Positions 33,752 through 41,315 of a stretch of 64,000 nucleotides of DNA are shown piece by piece. The notes under the pieces are model-generated. The model saw nothing but the letters and a program-made list of their open reading frames with translations. It had not been told where the DNA came from and made no database searches. The stretch is from Pelotomaculum isophthalicicum JI (GTDB taxonomy: Bacteria; Bacillota; Desulfotomaculia; Desulfotomaculales; Pelotomaculaceae), in contig NZ_JAKOAV010000019.1 in the NCBI RefSeq assembly GCF_029478095.1, positions 1-64,000 of the forward strand, given 5' to 3'. A program made the position numbers and the translations under genes. Positions within the stretch are counted from its first letter, which is position 1, and every line of letters begins with the position of its first letter.

Positions 33752-34461
33752 GTTTAAATAGCGGCATATTAACTTATGGCAAAAAGGATATTAGTTACCG
33801 CGTTTTCTATGTCGACAGAAAAACCCTGGAAATTGCGGTCCATCCGGATGGCAGCGTAGTGATTAAAGCGCCGCTCGGGACGGAATACGAAGAAGTGCGG
33901 AAGATAATTGTTAAACGTGCCCGTTGGATAAAGAGGCAACTGGATTATTTTGCGCAGTTTAATCCGAGAACGCCTCAAAGACAATATATCGGCGGGGAAA
34001 CGCACCTGTATCTGGGCAGACAATACCGGCTGAAGATAGTCACCGGTGATAAGGATGAGATAAAGCTAACTAAAGGCTATTTCCGTGTTACCGTCAAAGA
34101 GAATCCCGCATATGAAAAGGTTAAAAAGCTGCTTGAAGATTGGTACTTGGAAAAGGCCGCGGATAAATTCGGTGAGAGCTTCGAGCGTTGCTGGCCTCAT
34201 TTTGGAAAGCACTTCTTGTCTAAGCCAAGAATCCGGATCCGGCGGATGAAAAAGCGCTGGGGGAGCTTGTCTAAGAACGGGACGCTCACGTTGAACGCGG
34301 ATTTGATACGTGCGCCCAAGGAATGCATTGATTATGTCGTTACTCATGAATTGTGCCACTTGCAATACCACGACCATAGTCCAGCTTTTTATCAATTATT
34401 GGAAAAGATAATGCCCGATTGGGAAAAGCGAAAGCATAAAATGGAACTGGCATTGGTATAA
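33748..34461 (+). CDS. YgjP-like (M48/DUF45) zinc metallopeptidase
   Basis: 237 residues. The zinc site is VVTHELCHLQYHDHSPAF (HELCH plus a distal His), preceded by the typical RIRRMKKRWGSLSKNGTL strand and followed by MPDWEKRKHKME. DUF45 proteins often lie beside type I hsdR genes. Their role is unknown, and they may process or remove restriction subunits. The gene overlaps hsdR by 4 nt, so it belongs to the restriction operon. Confidence 0.9.
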   Translation: MSLNSGILTYGKKDISYRVFYVDRKTLEIAVHPDGSVVIKAPLGTEYEEVRKIIVKRARWIKRQLDYFAQFNPRTPQRQYIGGETHLYLGRQYRLKIVTGDKDEIKLTKGYFRVTVKENPAYEKVKKLLEDWYLEKAADKFGESFERCWPHFGKHFLSKPRIRIRRMKKRWGSLSKNGTLTLNADLIRAPKECIDYVVTHELCHLQYHDHSPAFYQLLEKIMPDWEKRKHKMELALV

Positions 34462-34481
34462 GATGAAGGGAGAGACAAGTA

Positions 34482-35342
34482 TTGAGTGACGTCAAGTTGT
34501 TCCGTATAGATGGTCAAAATGTATATGAACTAGAAGGAAAGTCTGTTGCTGTGGAAAAATCGCTTCAAACACTTATTGAAAAACATTTGGAATCTTTCCT
34601 GGGGGTACGATTTCTTGCCTCGGAATATTCAACTGGCAAAACACACGGCGGCCGTATAGATACACTGGGAATCGATGAGAATAATTGTCCAGTTATTATC
34701 GAATATAAAAGGGCATTAAACGAAAATGTGATTAACCAAGGACTTTTTTACCTGGATTGGCTAATGGACTATAAAGCGGAGTTTACCTTGATTGCACTTA
34801 AACTCCTTGGTGAAAAAATAGCGGACGCTATAGAATGGTCAAATCCACGGCTTTTATGCATTGCCGGTGATTTTACTAAATACGATGGGCATGCTGTACA
34901 GCAAATAAACCGGAATATTGAATTGATTCGGTATAGGCACTATGGTAGTGACTTAATAATGTTTGAACTGGTAAATGCTGTTACATCGCAGATTTTTTCT
35001 GAGGATGGGGGACAACCAGAAAAGAAGAATAAGACAGAGAAAACCATCACTTATTATTTGGCCCAAGCAAACGAAATAATAAGAGACCGCTACGAAGCGC
35101 TAAAGGCTTTCTTGCTGGCACTTGGCGATGATGTCCAAATAAAGGTACTCAAGAATTATATTGCTTTCAAACGCATAAGGAACTTTGCCTGCATTGAATT
35201 TAGCCCTCAAGCTGGGAAGATATATGTTTATATCAAGGTTAATCCGGATACTGTTAATTTAATAAAAGGATTTACACGTGATGTTAGAAATATCGGTCAC
35301 TGGGGAACAGGAGATTTAGAAATTACCATATATATCCGATGA
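34482..35342 (+). CDS. PD-(D/E)XK nuclease with C-terminal DUF5655 domain
   Basis: 286 residues, starting TTG at 34482 after AAGGGAGAG. The N-terminal half has GGRIDTLGIDENNCPVIIEYKRALNENVINQG, an EndoNucS/NucS-like nuclease site with Asp and Glu-x-Lys. The C-terminal part (TITYYLAQANEIIRDRYEAL..., then IRNFACIEFSPQAGKIYVYIKV) is the DUF5655 fold. The natural end appears to be frameshifted: after GDLEIT, another frame continues as SDDDIERAKPLLAKK, the usual end of such proteins. Probably the last gene of the restriction island; role inferred. Confidence 0.75.
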   Translation: MSDVKLFRIDGQNVYELEGKSVAVEKSLQTLIEKHLESFLGVRFLASEYSTGKTHGGRIDTLGIDENNCPVIIEYKRALNENVINQGLFYLDWLMDYKAEFTLIALKLLGEKIADAIEWSNPRLLCIAGDFTKYDGHAVQQINRNIELIRYRHYGSDLIMFELVNAVTSQIFSEDGGQPEKKNKTEKTITYYLAQANEIIRDRYEALKAFLLALGDDVQIKVLKNYIAFKRIRNFACIEFSPQAGKIYVYIKVNPDTVNLIKGFTRDVRNIGHWGTGDLEITIYIR

Positions 35343-35403
35343 TGACATTGAACGTGCCAAACCTTTATTGGCAAAGAAAGGGAAGTTGTCAAAGCTGGCG
35401 TGT

Positions 35404-35733
35404 ATGTTGAGTGTTTTAAACAGCCTCAAGGTGAAGGAACAGGAGGACAAAAGCGCTGTGCTTTCCCTGGATTTTAATGATATCCCCGAAGAGATGAAAA
35501 AAATGTGTCATGAAAAGCTGCTTGAAAAGAAAATGCACCATGAAAAACACGGGCATCAGCATCTATGCAAAGAATTTTCCAACGTGGAAATATTAAAGGG
35601 AGAATTGAATATCCTTATCAACAAGGACAAGGAAGTGGAAAAAATTACGTTAGCTGTTGAAGGTACGCAAAAAGATGATCTCAATAATCCACACGACATG
35701 AATCTGCAGGCGGAGTTGCGCCTTGCCTGGTGA
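35404..35733 (+). CDS. Hypothetical His-rich protein next to a ferredoxin
   Basis: 109 residues from the ATG at 35404. The frame is open further upstream and reads the lost tail of the preceding nuclease, so the two genes appear welded by a rearrangement. It contains EKKMHHEKHGHQHLCKEF, which could bind metal, and several acidic and basic helices. No family is recognised. It lies 47 nt before a two-cluster ferredoxin, which suggests a redox or metal role. Confidence 0.5.
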   Translation: MLSVLNSLKVKEQEDKSAVLSLDFNDIPEEMKKMCHEKLLEKKMHHEKHGHQHLCKEFSNVEILKGELNILINKDKEVEKITLAVEGTQKDDLNNPHDMNLQAELRLAW

Positions 35734-35780
35734 GCGGGGTATAAGCCGCCGGTTCATTGCAGGTACGGAGGGCATGGAAA

Positions 35781-36053
35781 ATGAGAAGGCGGCATCGTAA
35801 TCGTTCTCACAGGCATGGCGTCAAACGGAATACGACCGCTTATATTGCGCTAAATACCAGGCTGTGTAAGGCCTGCTGGAAATGTGTAGCCGCGTGTCCA
35901 AAGGGCGTGATGGGAAAGATTGATTTCTTTTTTCACCGGCACGCGCGCATTATCAACCCAGAGGATTGCACCGGCTGCCGGGCTTGTGAAAAAGCGTGCC
36001 CGGAAGGGGCTATTGTGGCTTTTAAAAGGACGGAGGACCCGTTCAAAGGTTGA
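35781..36053 (+). CDS. 2[4Fe-4S] ferredoxin-like protein
   Basis: 90 residues from the ATG at 35781 with GGAGG 9 nt upstream; a TTG at 35757 is possible. Two cluster motifs, CKACWKCVAACPKG and CTGCRACEKACPEG, are of the CxxCxxCxxxCP kind. They follow a strongly basic N-terminus (RRRHRNRSHRHGVKR). This is a small electron carrier. It follows the His-rich hypothetical gene and ends at a terminator. Confidence 0.8.
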   Translation: MRRRHRNRSHRHGVKRNTTAYIALNTRLCKACWKCVAACPKGVMGKIDFFFHRHARIINPEDCTGCRACEKACPEGAIVAFKRTEDPFKG

Positions 36054-36078
36054 TCGGTTAATCACCGATTTTTCTTTT
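36053..36078 (+). terminator. Intrinsic terminator after the ferredoxin
   Basis: ATCGGT (36053-36058), a 5-nt loop, ACCGAT (36064-36069), then TTTTTCTTTT. Confidence 0.75.
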
Positions 36079-36115
36079 CCAGTATAAAAGCTTTATCTTC
36101 TGATAAGTTATTGAG

Positions 36116-36158
36116 AAAAATATACCTACTCCTGGAATGAAGGATAGGTATATTTTTT
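36116..36158. terminator. Bidirectional terminator, 13-bp perfect arms
   Basis: AAAAATATACCTA (36116-36128) and TAGGTATATTTTT (36145-36157) are perfect complements, with A- and T-runs on the outer sides, so it can act in both directions. It insulates the restriction island from the toxin-antitoxin pair. Confidence 0.65.
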
Positions 36159-36241
36159 ACCGGGTAAGTTGGCGGCGGGTGGAACAAGTGATAAGGGCCC
36201 CGTTGTAAAAGAGTTGGCAGGTTTATAGGCAAAAGGCCTTG

Positions 36242-36271
36242 TTGACAGATATGTATACAATAATGTATACT
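36242..36271 (+). promoter_or_regulatory. Toxin-antitoxin promoter with GTATAC operator
   Basis: TTGACA (36242-36247), an 18-nt spacer and TATACT (36266-36271). The word GTATAC occurs twice (36253-36258 and 36265-36270), 12 bp apart, overlapping the -10 box. This is the usual layout of an autorepressed antitoxin promoter. Confidence 0.75.
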
Positions 36272-36303
36272 TAAATAAAAATAAATTTGGGGGTCTGTTT
36301 ATC

Positions 36304-36552
36304 ATGTCTGCCACAGTCAGAATTAGTCAAGCGTCTTGGCAAATACTACGGCAAATCGCCGCACAAGCGGGTGAGCCAATGCAAGCAGTCCTCGACAAGG
36401 CCGTTGAAGAATACCGGAGAAAGTGCTTTTTACAAAAAGCGAATGAAGCATTTGCAGCTTTGAAAGAAAATACTGAAGCCTGGCAGGAAGAAATTGCGGA
36501 ACGTAAGGCTTGGGAGATTACTTTGGAAGACGGAATAAAGGGAGATAATTAA
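36304..36552 (+). CDS. Ribbon-helix-helix antitoxin (MazE-like)
   Basis: 82 residues. The N-terminal ribbon-helix-helix reads ATVRISQASWQILRQIAAQAG, then PMQAVLDKAVEEYRR, followed by an acidic toxin-binding tail (NEAFAALKENTEAWQEEIAER). It shares one base with the toxin start (TAATG). It binds its own promoter and neutralises the MazF-type nuclease. A GGGGG ribosome site lies 10 nt upstream. Confidence 0.85.
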   Translation: MSATVRISQASWQILRQIAAQAGEPMQAVLDKAVEEYRRKCFLQKANEAFAALKENTEAWQEEIAERKAWEITLEDGIKGDN

Positions 36553-36899
36553 TGGACGGTAAACAACCTACCCGTGGCGAAGTTTGGTTTATAGACCTTA
36601 ACCCTGTCCGTGGGCACGAACAAGCGGGTAAAAGGCCCGCCCTTATTGTCTCAGTAGATTTATTTAACAATGGTCCTGCAGGGCTTGTAGTTGTCCTTCC
36701 GATTACAACTAAAGGTAAAGGGATACCTTTTCATACGGAGATTTTCCCGCCAGAAGGGGGTTTGAAAGAAAAAAGTTTTATTAAGTGCGAAGATATAAGG
36801 TCCATCTCAAAAGAGAGGCTTATATCACAGGTAGGTAAAGTCTCTTCACTAACTATGGCAGCAGTTGAGGACAGGGTTCGTATACTATTAAACCTGTAA
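36552..36899 (+). CDS. mazF: MazF/PemK-type endoribonuclease toxin
   Basis: 115 residues. The MazF fold is plain: RGEVWFIDLNPVRGHEQAGKRPALIVS, then VVLPITTKG, FIKCEDIRSISKERL and the end VEDRVRILL. The conserved Arg after HEQAGK and the Thr in PITT form the RNase site. It cleaves mRNA at short motifs and slows growth. It is coupled to the upstream antitoxin and followed by a terminator. Confidence 0.93.
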   Translation: MDGKQPTRGEVWFIDLNPVRGHEQAGKRPALIVSVDLFNNGPAGLVVVLPITTKGKGIPFHTEIFPPEGGLKEKSFIKCEDIRSISKERLISQVGKVSSLTMAAVEDRVRILLNL

Positions 36900-36943
36900 G
36901 GTATACTACGGCTTAGGTTATCAGGTTTATTTGAGCAAGTCCA

Positions 36944-36973
36944 CCCGCCTACAGCAGGCGGGCTTATTTTTTT
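36944..36973 (+). terminator. Terminator after mazF
   Basis: CCCGCCT (36944-36950), a 5-nt loop, AGGCGGG (36956-36962), then CTTATTTTTTT. Confidence 0.85.
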
Positions 36974-37434
36974 GGAGTCATTAATAGAAGATATTGTTAA
37001 GATATAATAAAACTAGCATATTTTCCATCAAAAAAGGACTGGTTGCTTGGCATTATTAATGTTCCTAAATTATTATTGTCTATTTAATGTTATTATAGTA
37101 TGATTTTTCCATATGTTTTGGAAAGATGAAGGTATATAAAAAAATGGTAATAGGTTGTATCGTTGAGCGTTGTGCCATATAAATTAAAATTCTAAAAATA
37201 ACGAAGGTATTTTAAGATAATTGAAAATGTGTCAAGGGTGAATTTTACTTGTTTAATAAAGCATTTATCAGTGCTTTTTCCTTTAACGAACGGTACTTGA
37301 GTTTTCCTTGTAAATATTGGGCTATATGATAGCGCCTTTGCCGCTTTAATAATTCCGCGGTTTATGACATCTAAAAATGATGCGTGGAAAATATGAGTTG
37401 CATTTAGGAAATCCAATAAAGGGAGGTGATTAAA
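36974..37434. other. AT-rich gap before the agrD-like gene
   Basis: 461 nt with no convincing gene. I looked for an agrB-like membrane protease on the plus strand and found only stop-filled frames. A 74-codon minus-strand frame (37192-37416) has no ribosome site and no recognisable motif. The only clear signal is GGGAGGTGAT (37421-37430). Confidence 0.4.
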
Positions 37435-37566
37435 ATGAAAAGATTAGTTTGCAAAGTTTTTCTTTTAACAACCGCGTTATTGCTGCTCCTAGCGAACGTC
37501 GCATCGGCTTCAGCTTGCATATGGTGCTCCTACCAACCGGAAGTACCGGCGTCACTGAGGAAGTAA
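37435..37566 (+). CDS. AgrD-like cyclic lactone autoinducer precursor
   Basis: 43 residues after GGGAGGTGAT. It has an amphipathic/hydrophobic N-terminal helix (KRLVCKVFLLTTALLLLLANV), a core ASACIWCSYQPE with Cys28 and Cys31, and a tail VPASLRK. This is the layout of AgrD quorum peptides of Clostridia: leader, C-x4 ring and a P-x-P/S-LR tail that AgrB cuts. Here Cys28 would form the thiolactone. No agrB is visible in the window. The gene lies 40 nt before a membrane histidine kinase, which may sense the peptide. The product class is fairly firm; the kinase link is inferred. Confidence 0.8.
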   Translation: MKRLVCKVFLLTTALLLLLANVASASACIWCSYQPEVPASLRK

Positions 37567-37569
37567 ACT

Positions 37570-37590
37570 AGGGGTGGAATTTCCACCCCT
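37570..37590 (+). other. Hairpin between the peptide gene and the kinase gene
   Basis: AGGGGTGGAA and TTCCACCCCT form a 10-bp stem with a 1-nt spacer and no T-run. It could be an RNA processing or stability element that lets the short peptide mRNA accumulate above the kinase message. Confidence 0.5.
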
Positions 37591-37606
37591 TAACATGTGG
37601 GGTGAT

Positions 37607-39268
37607 ATGATGAACTACAACATAAGCAGAAAGACGGAATTGTATGAATATGTTACCACTGCCCATATACTATGTATTATCGTTGCAGTATGCGCTTTGA
37701 TTCTTAGCAATGATGTCATTCCTTATAAAAATTATTATCCTTTAATTAATTTTAAGTTTTTTGCTGTGGTATGTTTAATAGGATTTGTGGCTGTTTTGTT
37801 GTATAACTCTAAAAAAATCCTGCTATCAAAGAACCCAGAATCTTTAACATTGATAGATTTGACTTACATAATGGCTTCATTCCTGGTGGCAATATTTACC
37901 GTATATGTAATTGGAGATAAGGTTCCTTATATTTACGCGATTCTAATACTGCCGATTATAATTACCGCCTCAAGCATTGGTAGAACCGCGGGTTTAATTG
38001 CTGCCACAGTGAGCACTGTATTCCTAGTTTTTTATAATATAATCTCAAGAAAAAGTTCTCTGATACCCAACGCGTTGGAATCTAACCTGATTCTTATAAT
38101 GATAATTTATATAGTCGGTTGGTTAATCGGAGGGTTGAGGGATATTGAAGCTCAGCACCGGAAACAGCTGAAAACAAATTTGCAGAAACTTAAAGAAGAG
38201 ATAGCCATGCGGGAACGTGCTGAAGAGCAGTATCGGAAATTGTCCAGCGCGCTTGAACAAAGTCCCAGTATCGCTGTGATTACCGATACCATGGGAAATA
38301 TCGAATATGTTAACAGGAAGTTTACCGGGGTAACAGGTTACCTTCCAAAAGAAGTGATTGGCAAGAATATGTTTGAACAGCAATATGGCAGTTCTACAGA
38401 GAAATATAAGGAAATACTTGATACAGTAAATTCAGGCAATGAATGGAGCGAAGAATTATTCAACACGAAAAAAGATGGCGAATATTATTGGGAAAGCATG
38501 TCTATATCGCCATTTAAGAATACAAAAGGGATCATCACCCATTTTATTAAAATGGCCGAAGATGTAACCCATCGGAAAACAATGGATCTGGAAATAGCGC
38601 GTCTTGACCGGATGAATCTGGTGGGGGAAATGGCCGCGGGAATCGGCCATGAAATAAGAAACCCAATGACTACCATAAAAGGTTTTCTACAACTTCTTAG
38701 GATAAAAGACAAATATGTTCAGGATAGAGAACACTTTGACCTTATGATATCCGAACTGGACCGGGCAAATTCTATTATAACTGAATATTTATCGTTAGCG
38801 AGAAACAGGGCAGTTGAATTAAAAGAACAAAACTTGAATTCAATTATTAATAACCTTTTCCCCTTGATTACTGCGGACGCGCTGATTACTGATAAAAATA
38901 TAGTGAAGGAGCTTGGAGAGATTCCCGATTTATTCCTTAATGAAAAAGAAATACGTCAAATGATCTTAAACCTTGTTCGCAACGGGCTGGAAGCAATGTC
39001 TTCTGGTGGGAACCTGACAATTAAAACTTTTACAGATGGAGACGAGGTGATCATAGCCGTTCAGGATCAGGGCAAAGGAATAGAGCCTGAGGTACTAGAA
39101 AAAATTGGCACTCCCTTTTTCACTACTAAAGACAGTGGAACGGGTTTAGGTTTGTCGGTATGTTATAGTATTGCATCCAGGCATAACGCTAGAATTGATA
39201 TTAAGACCGGGTTGGGAGGCACTACATTTTATGTTCGTTTTAATGGGAATATTAGTAACCCAGGTTAA
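37607..39268 (+). CDS. Membrane PAS histidine kinase, putative peptide sensor
   Basis: 553 residues; ATGs at 37607 and 37610 follow TGGGGTGA. Six or so N-terminal membrane helices occupy about residues 15-190. A coiled linker follows, then a PAS domain (about 215-330: YRKLSSALEQSPSIAVITDT, then YVNRKFTGVTGY), a HisKA domain with phospho-acceptor GHEIRNPMTTIKGFLQL, and a HATPase domain (NLVRNGLEAM; DQGKGIEPEV; GTGLGLSV). The kinase core is of the sporulation-kinase/NtrB-like type. Its multi-helix sensor and position directly after the agrD-like gene suggest a receptor for the cyclic peptide. No response regulator is adjacent in the operon. Confidence 0.88.
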   Translation: MMNYNISRKTELYEYVTTAHILCIIVAVCALILSNDVIPYKNYYPLINFKFFAVVCLIGFVAVLLYNSKKILLSKNPESLTLIDLTYIMASFLVAIFTVYVIGDKVPYIYAILILPIIITASSIGRTAGLIAATVSTVFLVFYNIISRKSSLIPNALESNLILIMIIYIVGWLIGGLRDIEAQHRKQLKTNLQKLKEEIAMRERAEEQYRKLSSALEQSPSIAVITDTMGNIEYVNRKFTGVTGYLPKEVIGKNMFEQQYGSSTEKYKEILDTVNSGNEWSEELFNTKKDGEYYWESMSISPFKNTKGIITHFIKMAEDVTHRKTMDLEIARLDRMNLVGEMAAGIGHEIRNPMTTIKGFLQLLRIKDKYVQDREHFDLMISELDRANSIITEYLSLARNRAVELKEQNLNSIINNLFPLITADALITDKNIVKELGEIPDLFLNEKEIRQMILNLVRNGLEAMSSGGNLTIKTFTDGDEVIIAVQDQGKGIEPEVLEKIGTPFFTTKDSGTGLGLSVCYSIASRHNARIDIKTGLGGTTFYVRFNGNISNPG

Positions 39269-39281
39269 ATATTTTGCTTCA

Positions 39282-39322
39282 CCCCGCTACCGGCCAAGTG
39301 CCCAGCCGGGGCTTTTTCTTTT
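39282..39322 (+). terminator. Terminator after the PAS kinase
   Basis: CCCCGCT (39282-39288) and AGCCGGGG (39304-39311) pair with one bulge and are followed by CTTTTTCTTTTT. Confidence 0.7.
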
Positions 39323-39419
39323 TATGGGGCCGGTTCCGGCTAAGAAAATATGAGAGGGGAAGTTGGGGATTTAAAATTTCAGGGTTTTTTGCTGTTCTGG
39401 TATATAATGAAGTAAGGCT

Positions 39420-40553
39420 ATGAAACGAGGGCGGTGGGTGATTGATTTGAGAAGGCCTGAAGAGTGCTGTGACTTCTTTGAAAAATTTGAGCGCCACCGG
39501 ATGTATCACCGGGAATTCCACCGGATGCACAAATCCGTGAAATATTTTCAACCGTTTGCTTTGCTGTTCAACTTGCTGATCTTGTATTTATTGTTTAAGA
39601 TGGCGGATATCAAGGGGATCGTGCTCTTTATCGCGGCGCTGCTGATCGTTAGAGAAGTAATGCAGGTATTGTTTCTCCTGCGCCTGCAAAAGAGAGTTTT
39701 TAAGCCGATTGAGGATTTGAAAAACGGGGTGGAGGAGATTGCGCGGGGCAATTATGACGTCAGGGTAGAATGTCATATGAGAAATGAAATCGGCCTGCTG
39801 GTTACTTCTTTCAATGAAATGGCGCGTAAGTTGGGGGAAAGCGAGAGAATCAAGTCTGAATACGAGGAAAACAGAAAGGCGCTGATTGTCAACATATCCC
39901 ATGACCTGAAGACGCCCATCACCTCCTTGCAGGGTTATGTCGAGGCTATCCTGGACGGGGACGTGCCACCGGAAAACAAAGATAAATACTTGCAGATAAT
40001 CCACCGGAATATTATTTATGTAAACAGACTGATAGATGACCTTTTCCTTTTTTCCAAGCTGGATATGCAGAAGTTGAGCTTTCAGTTTGCCAGTGTGCCG
40101 ATTGGGGCTTTTATGGCTGACCTGATGGAGGAATTCAGGTTTGAGCTTGAGGAAAGACAGGTGCGGCTTGAATACACAGACAGGACGGAGCAGGTTTTGC
40201 CGGTTCGCCTGGACGGCAAGAGAATGCACCAGGCTATCAGGAATATCATCAGTAATGCTTTAAAATACGGGCCGGAAGAAGGTCTGGTTATTAAAGCCGT
40301 ATTGTCGAAACAGGGTGATTCCGCCTGTATTGAGCTTAGCGACAACGGGCCGGGAATCCCCGCGGATAAACTCCCGCATATTTTCGAAAGGTTTTACCGG
40401 ATTGATAATGAGCGCACAAAGGATCTATCGAGCACCGGCCTTGGGCTGGCCATCGCCAGGGAACTGGTGGAAGCCCACGGGGGGAAAATCACAGCTGCGA
40501 GCGAGGAAGGCAAGGGCACATGCTTTACAATCACGCTTCCGCTCGCCGGTTGA
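39420..40553 (+). CDS. Sensor histidine kinase of an OmpR-type pair
   Basis: 377 residues. It has a cytoplasmic N-terminus, two membrane helices (about 40-80), a HAMP domain (FKPIEDLKNGVEEIARGNYDV), HisKA NISHDLKTPITSLQGYVEAI with the phospho-His, and HATPase boxes (NIISNALKYGPEEG; DNGPGIP; STGLGLAIARELVEAHGG). There is almost no extracytoplasmic loop, so it probably senses something in or near the membrane. The response regulator gene starts 18 nt downstream. Confidence 0.92.
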   Translation: MKRGRWVIDLRRPEECCDFFEKFERHRMYHREFHRMHKSVKYFQPFALLFNLLILYLLFKMADIKGIVLFIAALLIVREVMQVLFLLRLQKRVFKPIEDLKNGVEEIARGNYDVRVECHMRNEIGLLVTSFNEMARKLGESERIKSEYEENRKALIVNISHDLKTPITSLQGYVEAILDGDVPPENKDKYLQIIHRNIIYVNRLIDDLFLFSKLDMQKLSFQFASVPIGAFMADLMEEFRFELEERQVRLEYTDRTEQVLPVRLDGKRMHQAIRNIISNALKYGPEEGLVIKAVLSKQGDSACIELSDNGPGIPADKLPHIFERFYRIDNERTKDLSSTGLGLAIARELVEAHGGKITAASEEGKGTCFTITLPLAG

Positions 40554-40571
40554 GCTGGGAAGGGGGCTGCG

Positions 40572-41282
40572 ATGAAACACATTTTGATCATTGAGGATGA
40601 TCTTAATATTGCCGAGTTGGAAAGGGACTATCTCCAGTTGAACGGGTTCAAGGCCGACATCGTCCAGGATGGAGCCCAGGGGCTGAAAAGGGCGCTTACG
40701 GGTAACTATGATGTTATCATTGTTGATCTGATGCTGCCCGGCAAGGACGGATATGAGATAATTAAAGAAGTTCGGGAAAGGCTGGATGTCCCGTTGGTGG
40801 TTGTTTCGGCCAAGGGTGAGGATATCAATAAAATCAGGGGACTGGAGTACGGAGCCGACGATTATTTGACCAAACCGTTCAGCCCCGGGGAACTAGTGGC
40901 CAGGATCAAGTCCCATATCAAAAGATATGAGCGGCTCAAGGGCAACGCAATGTCCACTGAAGTGATCACTCACGGGGGGCTGGAAATCAATACGGCGTCT
41001 CACCAGGTATCCGTCAACGGCAGGGAAGTGCAAATGACCGCGAAGGAATACGAGCTTCTGCTGTTTCTCGCTTCTCATCCGAACATGGTGTTTTCCAAAG
41101 AGCATCTCCTGACCGCCATCTGGGGGGACGACAACTATGGGGATACGGCTACTGTGGCCGTGCATATTCAAAAAATAAGAAAAAAGATTGAAAAAGACCC
41201 GTCAAACCCGGAGTTTATTGAAACGCTTTGGGGAACCGGATACAGGCTGGCAAGCTTGCCGGGACCTCTAATGCGGGAATAA
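40572..41282 (+). CDS. OmpR/PhoB-family response regulator
   Basis: 236 residues. The receiver domain (1-120) has acidic pocket EDD at 9-11, phospho-acceptor Asp in VIIVDLMLPGKDG near 53, and Lys in DYLTKPFSPGEL. The C-terminal winged helix (YELLLFLASHPNMVFSKEHLL, then VAVHIQKIRKKIE and TLWGTGYRL) binds DNA. It is the partner of the kinase just upstream. Targets are unknown; the metallophosphoesterase gene 33 nt downstream could be one. Confidence 0.94.
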   Translation: MKHILIIEDDLNIAELERDYLQLNGFKADIVQDGAQGLKRALTGNYDVIIVDLMLPGKDGYEIIKEVRERLDVPLVVVSAKGEDINKIRGLEYGADDYLTKPFSPGELVARIKSHIKRYERLKGNAMSTEVITHGGLEINTASHQVSVNGREVQMTAKEYELLLFLASHPNMVFSKEHLLTAIWGDDNYGDTATVAVHIQKIRKKIEKDPSNPEFIETLWGTGYRLASLPGPLMRE

Positions 41283-41315
41283 TATTAATCGAGCTATATT
41301 TTTGGGGAGTATTGC

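Noticed and set aside
37192..37416. Minus-strand 74-codon frame upstream of the AgrD-like gene
   Set aside because: No ribosome site, no motif, opposite direction to the peptide operon; also checked and rejected as a decayed agrB.
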